Shown here in pieces: positions 1 through 11,900 of a stretch of DNA of 64,000 bases (position 1 is the stretch's first letter; every line of letters begins with the position of its first letter). The notes beneath the pieces were generated by a model. That model saw only the letters and a program-made list of their open reading frames with translations. It was not told where the DNA came from and ran no database searches. Source of the DNA: Ooceraea biroi (Eukaryota; Arthropoda; Insecta; Hymenoptera; Formicidae); the NCBI RefSeq assembly GCF_003672135.1, contig NC_039514.1, forward strand, positions 10,715,787 through 10,779,786, given 5' to 3'. A program made the position numbers and the translations under genes.

Positions 1-555
1 ACAGCAGCTGCCGCTCTTTGCGCGAGCGAGCGAGTGTCGGTTGACGTTTCAGCCGTGAGAAACCCGTTGGCGGAGCGTTGCGCGCGCGGGCAAGTCGACG
101 CGAGTATGCGGGCAGCCCCGTTGGCTGGCTGGCTGGTTGGTTAGTCGGTTGGTCGGTTGGTCGGCTCAGGTATCTCGTCTCTCACGTGCGTGCGTGCGTG
201 CATCTCCGTGTACGTGCGTCTACCTTACGCGCGTGCGTCCAGCGCGCGCCGCGCCTGTGTGTGCGTGAGGTTTGAAAATTTGAAAAGCGACGTGTGGCGC
301 GAGTGCCGCGGGTAGCCGCGCACGGTGCAGGTGCGCGGAAAAAAAAGTAAAGAGAGAGTGAACGAGAGAAGAAGTGCCGTTCCGCGCTGCACGATCGGCA
401 GATATTCTTATCGGCTTCCAAGTGCTTCCCCGGAGGAGAGGATTCACGTGACGGCGGGACCGTGAACCGTCGTCGCGTCACGGACTCTTCGTCGTCGTCG
501 TCGTTCCCGTCGCCGAAAACGTCGGTGTTACAGCCCAGCGGAATGTGGCACGAGG
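1..555 (+). other. Putative 5' leader exon with strong splice donor
   Basis: This GC- and CpG-rich stretch ends in a near-perfect 5' splice site, CACGAG|GTGAGT, at about 555/556. No long convincing reading frame precedes it. The only short ATG frame at the junction starts at 543 and reads M-W-H-E into the donor. It could be a non-coding or upstream-ORF first exon of the tetraspan gene whose first recognised coding exon starts at 9000. That link is an inference from same-strand position and phase-free leader logic, and no transcript supports it here. It also holds a degenerate tetranucleotide tract (ggct/ggtt/cggt) at about 122-166. Confidence 0.35.
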
Positions 556-659
556 TGAGTTAGCTGCCCGCCCGGTTTCGCTTACCCGACCAGGGACGCA
601 CTTCGTGGCAAGTCCTTTCGCCGCTTCCCACTTTCTTCCTCTCTCTTTCTGTCCGTCGT

Positions 660-820
660 GTTTAAAAAGTCACCGTCTCTCTTTCCCTCTCTCTCTCTCT
701 CTCTCTCTCTTTTTCTTGGACCGCGCGTTTTCCTCTCGCCAAATTGCCGTCAAATAAATGCGGACCTCGAACGCAGAAATTATTTCTCTCTCTTTCTCTT
801 TCTCTCTCTCTCGCTCTGCA
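660..820. repeat. CT-rich microsatellite tracts
   Basis: Two runs dominated by CT dinucleotides, at about 680-710 and 783-812, are separated by unique sequence. They are simple low-complexity DNA with no coding potential. Confidence 0.85.
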
Positions 821-3800
821 TTTGAGTTCCTCTCGGCTTACCGAAACCGGTATAATTTCGGTGGCTCCAGATTTCTGTGTGTCATAGATAAGCGGACATG
901 AATCTCATTTAGATCTGCTCTTTTTGGTAGTTGCATGTTACACTTTTTGCCTTCACTTGTCTTAAAAATGTCCATGTGAAAAAATCATAAAAATGTTTCG
1001 ATCGTTTTGAATGATAATCCATTATTGAACTGCCAGAACTACGAGAGCTTAAGTCAGGCCTTGTTTGCGATCGATCAAGTTTGTAATTTTAATTCACACC
1101 ACGGTAAAAACCGGCGACATCGCGATTAGTGGACTGTTATACAAACAGCTGACAAGATATTTCAGATAAGACGTATCCTCAGCTGCATAATTAAAACAGA
1201 TCTGCATACGTAATAATGGGGTCACGAGCGAGATTAGTCCCCGCGCCTTACGTCATCGCCGTAAAAGAGTGGCCCGTTTTGCCGTCCGTTTTCCGAACGT
1301 TACGATCCACGTATTCGCTGCTTACACGACCCCATTTTTCTCTCCCCAATTGGACGAGCACGCGTGTGTATTTCCACCACGTGGCCCCAACCGTCGTCGT
1401 TATCGTTGTTCTTAGATAAACGAACAGCTGGTTTATCCTGGAGCGAGCGCCCGTTCCGAGAATATACTGCATGCGTGCGTCATAACACGCATCGCAAAAT
1501 CGATCCCGAGGCAAGAACGATCCTGTTCCGCTCGAGGTGTCGGGCATACCACGGATTCCTCGGTGAAGCCCTATTACGTCGATCCCGAATCGGGCTGAAC
1601 GGACCAGCTGACAGCCCTAGATCGAGCTCCGATGATGACAACGAAGGTGTAACGCGAAGGTCGCGTCGCGACAGGCACTCCTCGCAGAGGCGAGGTTTCT
1701 TCTGGTTCTGGCTCAAGGTCGGATTTCATTAAGAGGCCTAAAAACACACCGGCTGTTCGCGATTGTCGCCGTTCGTCAGAAAGGAATATTCTGCTTCTGC
1801 TCTCGGTCATCTGAGTGAACGTTTGGGAACCAAAGGACGACGATGGACGCAGGCGAACGAGCGTTACGTGCCCCGGCATTCGTTACTGGTGCTCGTGATA
1901 ACCTCCGGTGATAACAGACGCGATCTGTAGCAGGTGCGCGATAACGACAATCCATTTTCAGAGGGAGATTTCTAAGGGCCTGTTTTTTTCGTTTTCTTTT
2001 TCTCGATATAGATATCTGGTTAGTCCCATCCAATCCAACTAGATGTTCCTGTTCTTCTCCATTTCCTCCAATCGCTTTCTCCGCATGATTTTCTCTTCTC
2101 ACGATTCTTTGCTTTTTGAACCTTTCGCGTCAAGACAATCCATCGTAAGTGCTTGACGTCCGGTAACACGATATTTCATCTTGCGAGCTCGCAAGTCGCC
2201 TCGCGACGATATCCTGCCGGAGCGGGAGGAACCCGGGGGGGGGGCCCCTCCTCCCCGTATCCTGTTCTATCGTGCGATCCGATTTGTGGGCGCTCAGCTC
2301 TTTTTGGAGTCCATCGCGAGAGAAACATGAGACACGCGCGTTTCGGCTTTAGTTACTCGCGTTCCCGCGTATCTTCGTTCTCCGCTGCAACGTCATCACC
2401 ATCGTCGTCGAGATTCGCTCCGCAAAGTGGCAGCGTGTGGCATCGTATTCATGGTGTTTAACCGCAACGACTCCGTCCTCGTTCCCCCGGGACCACCTTC
2501 CCCTCGGCCGGTGGTATTATCGACGGCGCTAATTCTGTCTTCTCGCGTAAATCACATATTAACACACTTCACACAAGCAGGATCGCGTGCACGCATGAAC
2601 GGAGCATGTACGGGGATCGCGTGTAATGCCGACAATTACAACCGGCGTTTTGTATGGCGTACGGGGTCTCCAAAGAACCGAAGGACTAAATAAATATAAA
2701 GGCAATTTCTGCAACTGCGGAGGCAAATGTCTGAATAAGCAAACACTGATTGCGCGAAGTTCGCAGAACGCAAGTTCGACAAATATTAATCACTAATGTT
2801 CGGAATAAATAAATAATTATAATTTCCTTATAATTATAATTTCCTTAGTCCGTTTGCTCATCCGTAGAACATTCTCACGAGAATTTTCATCCCAGAAATT
2901 TCAAAGAAGAAACCTTTTAAACGTCTCCTAGTCAAGATTCGGAATTCCTTTCGGATATCGTCAGTTTGTATTCATTGGGATTTACCATTGAATTCGGCAC
3001 CGGGCTATTTCCTTAAACCGACACCCGCTGGGATACATCTTTCTCGTCGTAACACGCTTTAAACGCCGGTGTGAGGCGAAATCGCGCGCGCGCGGCTTTG
3101 AGCCGCACCGTGGAATTATCTTCTCGGCGTGTGCGGTCGCACGGTATGTCGTTTTGCAATTTTCTCTCCTTTCCCACAATTCTTCCTCGCAGTCTCCTTT
3201 ACCTTTGCCCGATCCCCGGCTCGGCGCGTTGCTCCTCGCTGTACTTTCTCATCTCCCGGAGCGACCGCATTGTTTGAGAGCGGATCCACGATTCTCTCCA
3301 CGAAAGAGGGACAGAGAAAGAGAGAGAAATGCCAGGTAGAACCAGGTTCAATCGATGTCGGCCGGCGCTAATGATAGTCAACTAAATTGTCCGTCACTGT
3401 CCATTTCGTAATCGGCATCCGAAGAGGAACGGACGTTTAACGACGGTTAGGAGTAGGTACCCGACAGTTTTCGTCCGTGCAATCTCCGTCAGTCCGTCGA
3501 GATTGCCGGATAAGCGTACGGTAGAGGAAAGATACGTGCGTCTAGAGTGATTCACCAATTTCTGTGCTATACAATATGAGGGATACCGCTGAATTCCCAG
3601 CTATTGGCATGTCCGAATTCCTTCGTTTCCATCCGGACGTACGGACGCGCGCCATTCGTTCGTTCGTCCATCCGTCCGTTCGTGATCCGCCGCGTTGTCT
3701 ATCAGACTACCTGGCCCTCTTGCTTGGCCTCTCTCCACCTGTTTTCTCGAGTGCGGCACGGCAGGCAAGACTCGCCGGCAGGTAGTAGCGGCGGATGATC

Positions 3801-4857
3801 CTCGTGATTCCGCGAAACCGCAACGGATAGACTCGCAACACTCGCAGGGGGAGGAGGGAAAAAGAACGAGGAAGAGAGGGACAAGAAAGGGAACAGAACG
3901 CGAACCGAGGATCTCGTCATTGCGAAGTGACTCCGTAAATGATTGAGAGCGCCCATCGAGCATTTTCTTGCCGTGTCGTAAAGTAAGCAACGGCGATCGC
4001 AGCAATCATCGGGTGAGGGCGGGGGGAGTAGGCAACGAGGAAGGCAGAAACAAGAACCCCGGCCATAGACAGGAAAGACAGAGAAAGTTAAAAGCAGGCC
4101 CAGAAAGACGGCGCGGCATCGGAACGAAGCATGGAGGGTGAAGAACGGAGGGGAACCGGAGGAGATGGGGGGACCGATGAGGTCCTCCTAGCTCTGCATC
4201 CATTCAGCAGGCACCTGCCACGTTAAATTCGGCGGGCCCGGGTCGGATGGGGCAATGTTTCGTATGTGTGTGTGTTCGTGTGAAGCCCCGTTCCTGGGTC
4301 GATCGAGTCCGGGTACGAGGAGGAACGCCGAGGGGAAGAGGGGTACGAACGCGCAGGGCGGAAGGGTACCGGAATGTACGGTAGGTAAAGAAGCGAGGCG
4401 GCGAAGGGACGAGGGAACGACACGGCGAGAGAGAAGAAACTCGAACGCGGCGGCAGAAGGAGGAGGAAGAAAGAAAAGGGGCCCGCCGGTCCCCTATTCT
4501 CGGCGTGTAGGTACATCTCTCTTACATCACTGCGTCGCTCTTGCCGCTCTCGTCGTTCGCCCTAACCGTAGCAGGCGGCCTGCTACGGAAGAAAAAAGGA
4601 GCGATATCACGCCGATAGCGTAACCCTCTCCTCTCCTCTCCTCCTTTTCCTTTCCCCTTTCGGCTGGCGTCTCTCTCTCGCCATCGTTTGCGATGGGACC
4701 TTACGTACAGGGCCCCGCTTACTCGTTACCCGAACGCTCTCTTTCTCTCGTCTGTGTGGTCCACGGGGCCCTTCCGTCTCCCTTGCCTCCTCACTTTGCG
4801 CCTTCTTCTTCTCTCTCTCCCTTTCTCTCTCTGTTTTTACTCTTTCCCTTTCGTTCT

Positions 4858-4893
4858 CTCACGCTCACGCTCACGCTCACGCTCACGCTCACG
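4858..4893. repeat. Hexanucleotide tandem repeat (CTCACG)6
   Basis: Six uninterrupted CTCACG units lie inside a longer CT-rich tract (about 4800-4860). All three frames on the plus strand stay open through it, giving Thr-Leu or Ser-Arg repeats, but no gene context supports translation. Confidence 0.9.
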
Positions 4894-7800
4894 TTGCTCG
4901 GTCCCTTCTATGTCGCCCTTCCTTCCTTGCATCCCTCCGCTCTCCTTCCACCTTCCTTCTTCCTCCCTAGAGTTGTAGACATGCGAGCGAACTGTACCTT
5001 GCAACTGTTATCTAGGCAACGACCTTGCCTCCTCTCCATCTCGGTCTCTCCTTCTCACTGCCCTTTTCATTTTCTCTCTGTCTCTCTTTCTGCTGCTCTC
5101 TCGCTCTCTCTCTCTTGGTCGCCCTCCCTTGTCCTCTCGCCACCGCGTTAGGGCCCCAACTCCACGGTCGGACCCCGTACGTGCACGTATGTACGTACAT
5201 ACATAGGCCAGTGCAAGGCGCAAGTTCATCGGTCCGCGGTCGGAAAATCATTGACCTTGCCGCGGATCTAGCCGCGGCGGATGATCCCCCCGTGGGCGCC
5301 CATTTACGCCGATCGCCCGTTACGTGGAAACGGAAACAACCGCCGCCTGGACTGCTGCTCTACGGCTGCAGCATGGAGTCGAGCGTCCATGGTGCCCCAC
5401 GATGTCGAGTAAAAGAGCAACATGCCATTCCTTTCAAGAGAAGTTCTGGTAATTTTCACAATCTGTCTGGCAGCTCGAATAAGGGCGACCCACTCTCAAG
5501 AGACAGCGGAGATAAATTTCGGGACTGAAATGAGATACGATATCGACATATTTATGGTACCCTCTCTCGTACCCTCTGCGCAAGCTAAAACACTTGGTCT
5601 TTCTACTCATCAGGGTGGTTTCCAGGGAAAAGGCTGTCTGTAAAAGGCAAATTCCATCGGCTTCCCAATCGGAAAACGTCAAGTACGGCGCCACCATTCT
5701 TCGTGACACGTTCGCGTTACGATTATTTATCTCGTAACTATCGATTGCTGAATATACGCTATATCGTCGAGGCCGCGGGAGGAACGCCGGTCGTCGGCCG
5801 CGCGGAAAGCCGCCGAGCGCGCTGGAAGACGACGAAGTCGTGAAATCGGATAAGAGGCAGGCGCGCGTAGGACTTCGCCGCACGTTCTAACGCCGTGGCG
5901 AAACCCCGCGTGTATACCTCGCGTAATCCCATAATAATATCGCTGACCCGCGCCACGAGTGCGAACAAGAAAACGCTGTATCTCAACGCGAGTGGAGCGG
6001 GATTCATGTCGGCAGAAAAGATACACACACTTAACAATAAAATCGTCCGACTCGACTGAACGTCGAGAAGTATCCGCGATTGACGCTCGATAATGAACCC
6101 CACCTGCGAATGATCGACGCCACCTGCAATTACTGGCGAGCGTCATCCGTCCCGGTCGAAGGATTCTTGCTGCGCCAGCGAGCGGCCGAACAAAACGGTG
6201 GGAATGATGATAACGATGTCAATGGCATCGTGCCGATAATATCGCGGTGGTGCCGCTAATAAGCGACTTCCTTGAACGCTTCTCTGCGCTTCTCTGTCTT
6301 CATGCAAATCACGGCGGTCGTAAACGCGCTGCACGACGAACTCGCCGCGCGGAACCGGAGGATGGATCGCCTCGTGCATCTCGCGCGTCTTTTTCACTTT
6401 GCACGATCGTGAAACAACGTGGCGCGTTCGCGGCCGATTGCCTGCAGTCATCGGTTGGGCATGATCAGTTCACTTGGCTTGGCGAACGCATCGATTATCA
6501 TCGATGTGCGGGGGTGACGTCCCATACCCCGGATGCAGAACGTCGCGAATTGGCGAAAAGAAGTCAAAAGTCTGAATGGAAGTCGGGAGCGAGCGAGCGA
6601 GTCGCTCTACCGTTGCGCTACCGTTCGTTCTAGCGAGCCCACGAGATTTTATCAGACCACGGTGGACATTCCGCCAGAGTGCGGAGTTCCACCATGATCC
6701 TACTCGTCACGCGAGTCCACGCGCGCAGGATATCGACACGGCGATGCGCTTTTCGCCGTGAGCGGCAGGCTGGACGTCCGGAATGCGAGCGGAACCCGTT
6801 TCTATGAGTCAAGCCTGGCTATTGACAACGGAGAGAGAAAGAGAGAAAAAGAAAGAGAGAGAAAAATAGCTGTCCGCAGTCCACGATAGCCGATCTTGCG
6901 GTTCTGGATCGTAGCACGCGATCCAGCGTATCGCGCGAGAGCAGAGAAAGAGACAGGGAGAGACAGGAGCAGGAATTTGCGGGATCGAATCGTATTACGC
7001 CGCGAGATCGTTTTCTATGAGGTAGTCAGGATACCGTGACGACGGAGATGCACGTAGGATCGCATTTATAACGTGTAATTGGTTCATGGACGATAAACAA
7101 CCGCGGATTCTACGCGCAACTGACGCGTGTGCTTTTTACCATTCCAGAATCGCTTCCGCAGCTTCTTCGCGAGCGCGATTACGCGCTCCGCGTCTGGCGA
7201 ACTGGATTCGCCGACTGCGGGCATTTCACGCGAGACTTCGCGTGAAACGAGATAACGCGAGTTAGATGAATGCGTGATTCCCAACGGTTTCCGCGGTACG
7301 GTTAATACGCGGCCGTAAACCTGCCGAACGGCCGGCGATCTTTCGGCCGCGAATGACCGAGTCGCAAGCGCGACGCAAATCGAGCAACGCGGAGCAGGTC
7401 TATAAACGGAAGTGTAACGGTAAATCCTGCGGGGAGAAATGCACGGAACAGATGCGGATCGATCGCGAGATCCCGAGACGAGCGATGAAGGGAAACTGGA
7501 AGTGCGAAACCGTGTCTGTGCCAATAATCGATGCCACGAGTAGCGGAAGGAGAGACACGCGAGGTCTAGTTCTTCGGGGTTGATTTCCATCGGGGAAAAG
7601 TTCTATGGATGCATGACCATGGTTCTCGCACGCGAAAATTGTAGTTTTAACGTAATTAGCATGTATCTCGATTCGACGACGATGGTGTCATGATCAAAAT
7701 CTGAAAACTCGCGGAGGAATTCGTCAGTCGCGATTAAAGGCAGGGAGTTCTGGACGACGCTGTCTGTACGCATTCCGTTAGATAAGCAAAGAGGCGGGCT

Positions 7801-8999
7801 CGCGTGACCCGCTCGTGCCGAGTGAGAGGAAATGTATGAGCAACGAGAGGGCCCCCGCGGGAGAGATACGTCCCGCTGTACGTAGTCTCATAGAAAGTGA
7901 TAATGCAACGCGGTAATGAAGTATCGCTCGCGATCGCGTTCCGCGGTCGGAACAGCAGACAGAAAGACAGACAGAGAAAGAGAACAGTCGGTTTTCCATG
8001 CATCAGTCGCCGCCGCGGCTATACGCCGGGTAGATTATACCCCATATCTATCCTTCTTTTTACGGTCGGACTATTCCGGCCGAGAGCGGAGGGTGAAGCA
8101 GTCGGTCCATTAATTATTTTCACCGACCTGTTCCAGAGGCACCACCGGCACCATCTCGGAAGCCATGCCGGCTGACGAGACCGTGCGCACCCGACGTGAA
8201 AACGGTGGTAGAAGACCGAGCTTGCAGCCGCCTTAAACGCACCGAGCGACCGATCGGCCGATCGCGTCGTCACCGTCGATAAAGAGAGAGAAAGCGAGAT
8301 AGAAGGAAAGAGAGCGATCCCTTGCGCGAACCGATCCCGATCATGCTCTCAGCGAACTCGTCCCGCCGCTCGGTTATCGTCGCATAGTTTCGCGCTGTGA
8401 GCATGATATGTGAGAACCGCCACTGCAGTCGCTGACGGATGCTGTCGCCATGGTGGAACTGGTGTGCAGCAACTCGCTGAGTCCGGGAACATAGCGTGTC
8501 CAGCGTCTTCTTCACGCGCAGACTGTCGCTCTACCCGCCAAGGAATCGACCGATCGTGGGGAACGAGGGGACGGGGGGAGGGGCCTGCGGCCTAAAAAGT
8601 GTGACGAAGAACGTGCGCCTTTTACGGATTTTCGAGAAGATAAAGAAGACCTACGAGGCCGACGGCGGTTTTTTTTTAACGAAGCGATTTATTTTTCTAC
8701 AAAGAGTTTCGACTTCCGAGAAGCTCCGAGACAACGAAGAGGCGAGATTAGGCCTGATGGTCGATTTATTTCGTCACTGGACATTCCACAGCGTGATGAC
8801 GAGAGTGAGTAACGCTCCTCGATATGTGACGAATCCCTAGTCTAGAGGGAGAGTGCGTAGCGAACCCGCGTGCTATGACACGGCGGACCAGTCCCGAATC
8901 GGCAGTCTCTTCCGTCACGGGGCCGCCATGTGAGGATCGACGCGGCAGCGACAGGAGAGAGAAGAGGCCTAACTGCGCGTGACAGCAGCGTGCCGAGTA

Positions 9000-11900
9000 A
9001 TGCTGAAGCACATCCTGACGGGGCAGCCGTCGTCAACGGGCTCCAGGCATCATCACAATGATTATCAGACGAGCTCGGGCTCGTTGCACGGCGGGCACCA
9101 ACATCATCATCACATGCACAACAACTCGCTGCACCAGCAAGAACAGCAGGCGCAGCCGCAACAGCAGCAACAACAGCAGCAACACCATCATTACACCGGG
9201 AGCAGCGCTATCCGTGGATCGCATCGCGGCAACAACGGCGGCGGTCCCGTCGACGTGTACGATTCCACGGCGCCGAGATCCGCGACGACGAACGCGCACC
9301 ATCAAACGGCGACGACACCCTCGTCGACGCACCGGCATCCGCTCAACCACTCCCAGCTGAGCGTGAACAACCTGTCGCAACGGCTGAATCACTCGCACGC
9401 GCTCAACCTGTCGACCCTGTCGACGTCCAAGCACTCGGTCAACAGCGTCAGCCCGATTGGCGGTACCAACGGCACCAACGGCAACAACGGCAACAATACC
9501 AGCGGTAGCAACAACGGCAACCACAACGTGAGCCAGTTGGGTCACACCGTAATCCCGCAAACGGTCGCCTCGCATCAGGACAGGCCGAAGGCGAACGGCG
9601 GCTTCGACATCTCCCGGCTGTCGCGGTTGCCGAGCCAAACGACTCCGTCACCCGCGCTGCCCGCACCGTCCACGTTGCCCGTCGTTGCCGGCCAGGTGGC
9701 TGGCGGACCAACCTTGATACCCTTGAACGCCTCCTGGTCCTCGTCACTGTCCAGGAATCTTCATCGCAGCGACGAGGCCGGCGTGAAGGAGATGCTGACG
9801 AGTCTCGGGCTGCTGTGCCTGGTATCCCTGCTGCTGGCCCTGCTTTCGGTCATCTTCCTGCTGAAGATCTCCCCGCTCACGGTCACCTCCAACAGCCTCA
9901 TCAGTCCGGAGGAGTTCGTCATCGTCTACGAGGTCACCCTGGCGCTGTGCGCTCTCGCGCTCTCGCTCAACCTCTGCTGCCTGCTGGTCTGCGCCATACA
10001 GTTCCTCTTCGCGGTGAAGCTCGTTAAGACTTCGTATCAGGGACACCGGTGAGTCATCAAACGTTACTTGTCCCCCTTCTTTCCGTTTCCTGGTATCAGC
10101 AAAAAAATTGCAAGGAACGTATGTTTGACACGCTGGAATCCAGTTCGATTATTTTTGTAGCTCTAATAGGGGGAGACCCCGCGCCCCGGCTCCCGACCCC
10201 CGGGCGAACCGGGGTCCGCGATTAATTAACGCGGCAAGAAGGCGACGTGCTCCCGGCGCGGTCGACGGTAATCGACCGATTCGGCACGATCGGCGCGCAA
10301 TAGACGCCCCCCTCTGCGCCGCGTTCGTGACCCCTGGGCCCCTGACTCGCGGGCCTGCCGACATGATGTTACGAAATCGTTTGAAGGTCGATTCACACTT
10401 GCCGTCGTTCGTATGAAATTGTGTTCACGCCATGACAACGTGACGCCGCGTGACACGCGGTACGTTTGATATCATTGATATCGTTAACGCTCGCGATTTG
10501 TCGTCGACATCGTTAACCGCATTGATATACGCAACGTTCCCAGCGACAGCTGGATTTCGATTCGCACCGGTGTGCGTTGACCTTAGCACGCGCTAAGGTC
10601 CGTTAAAGTTTTTATCGTTGCCGTTACGTGCCGCGCATCCTGCCGCCGTGCAGCCGCGCCGCGGAAAATTTCGGTCCCGCGGATTCCTTTACCGTTGACG
10701 GTATCAAAAGGGCCGCGTATCGGAGAGGATTACTCGTGCGACGTAATCCTGGCGCATAACGAACCACTCCACGCTCATGAATCCGCGAGTAACTTCGATA
10801 TCTTGGCTAATAACTGCGACGTGAAAAAGGAACATCAACGGGTTGTCCCCTTCACCCCTTCACGGGGGCCGTTGTTACTGCTGGAACATTACTTTTGGCA
10901 TCTGAGCGAGCGTTGCGCGAATCGCGCATTTTTCTGTCGCGAACCGGAGAATGCAGGGACGCCGTGGAGCCTTGCGACGTGAAGGCGAAGGCGATCCGAC
11001 AATTATCCGCAGGAAGCGACGAGACTCGCATAATAGGATCTAATACTTCGGGAAACGAAACTTTGAGATGCTCGAGGAGAGACTTCTTCTGCAGGAGAAA
11101 CCGGAAGAAGCGATTTGCTTCGAATCGAGGTCGTTCTCCAGGGTGCATGCGTTCCCGTTCCTGGTCTGGTGCGATCTCACGTCGCCGTCGACGTCGAGTA
11201 TGACGGCGATCAAGATCGTCCTCGCGCGCTGGAACAGGATGGGTTCCCAGTCATCCATGCGTGCCCTCTCGTCCAAGTACTCGTACTCGAATATATAATA
11301 CCACGCTGCAGGTGCGGATCCCGTATCCCGGGATGCGCGGGGGGCTCGGCGGCGATGCCCCCGACGCGATATATCAGCGTCTCGCCGAGCCGGGCGTTTC
11401 TTCTCACGCTAAGAGAGAAAGAAAGACGCAAAAATTCGCGTTCCTCGCGTGTGCAACGCCGCGTGTGTACACGCACGAAAATCGCACGCGAACGTGGAGA
11501 ACCGGAGCGAGACGGCGGACGTGTAAGATCACGATGTCGCGCCGCACCCCCGAAATTACCCTCGTTAAAAGAGGCGTGCTGATGCGATCGCTCGCGAGGA
11601 TCTCCCGAAGCGTGACTTCTTCTTCCGGGGCGCGGTGTCGGGCCCGCCTAACCGACTAAAGGTTTTCGGTTTCGACGGAAACTTCGTCGGGAGGAGGGTA
11701 CGTAGAGGGTGGAACAATCCCGGGCGTCGAAACGTGAATCTGAATTGCGAAGCGATGTCGCATGCACAGTTGTTTAAACACACGAATGTGGGTGACGGGT
11801 TGACGACTTCCTTTCAAACGATATTCCGTGCCTGATAAGTGCTGCTACGATCGATCGCGCAGTGCGCTATTTTCGCCTCGCGCGCTATCACGCGAAACCC

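Larger units (their letters stand above)
556..8999. other. GC-rich non-coding stretch, probable first intron and leader of the tetraspan gene
   Basis: I see no supported gene here. Many open frames exist on both strands, but they overlap each other in several frames, have arginine/serine/proline-rich compositions typical of high-GC random DNA, and lack family motifs. The stretch holds pyrimidine microsatellites (about 660-720, 780-815, 4800-4860 and 5060-5130), a hexamer repeat at 4858-4893, and a GA-rich tract at 6830-6870. Enhancers of the downstream gene are possible but not visible by eye. Confidence 0.5.

Noticed and set aside
1216..1732. Overlapping open frames of about 70-120 codons on both strands
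   Set aside because: They overlap each other in several frames, have no motif, and lie in GC-rich DNA where long chance frames are common.
9033..9638. 201-codon minus-strand frame rich in Arg/Val
   Set aside because: Antisense shadow of the Gln/His/Asn-rich exon of the tetraspan gene.
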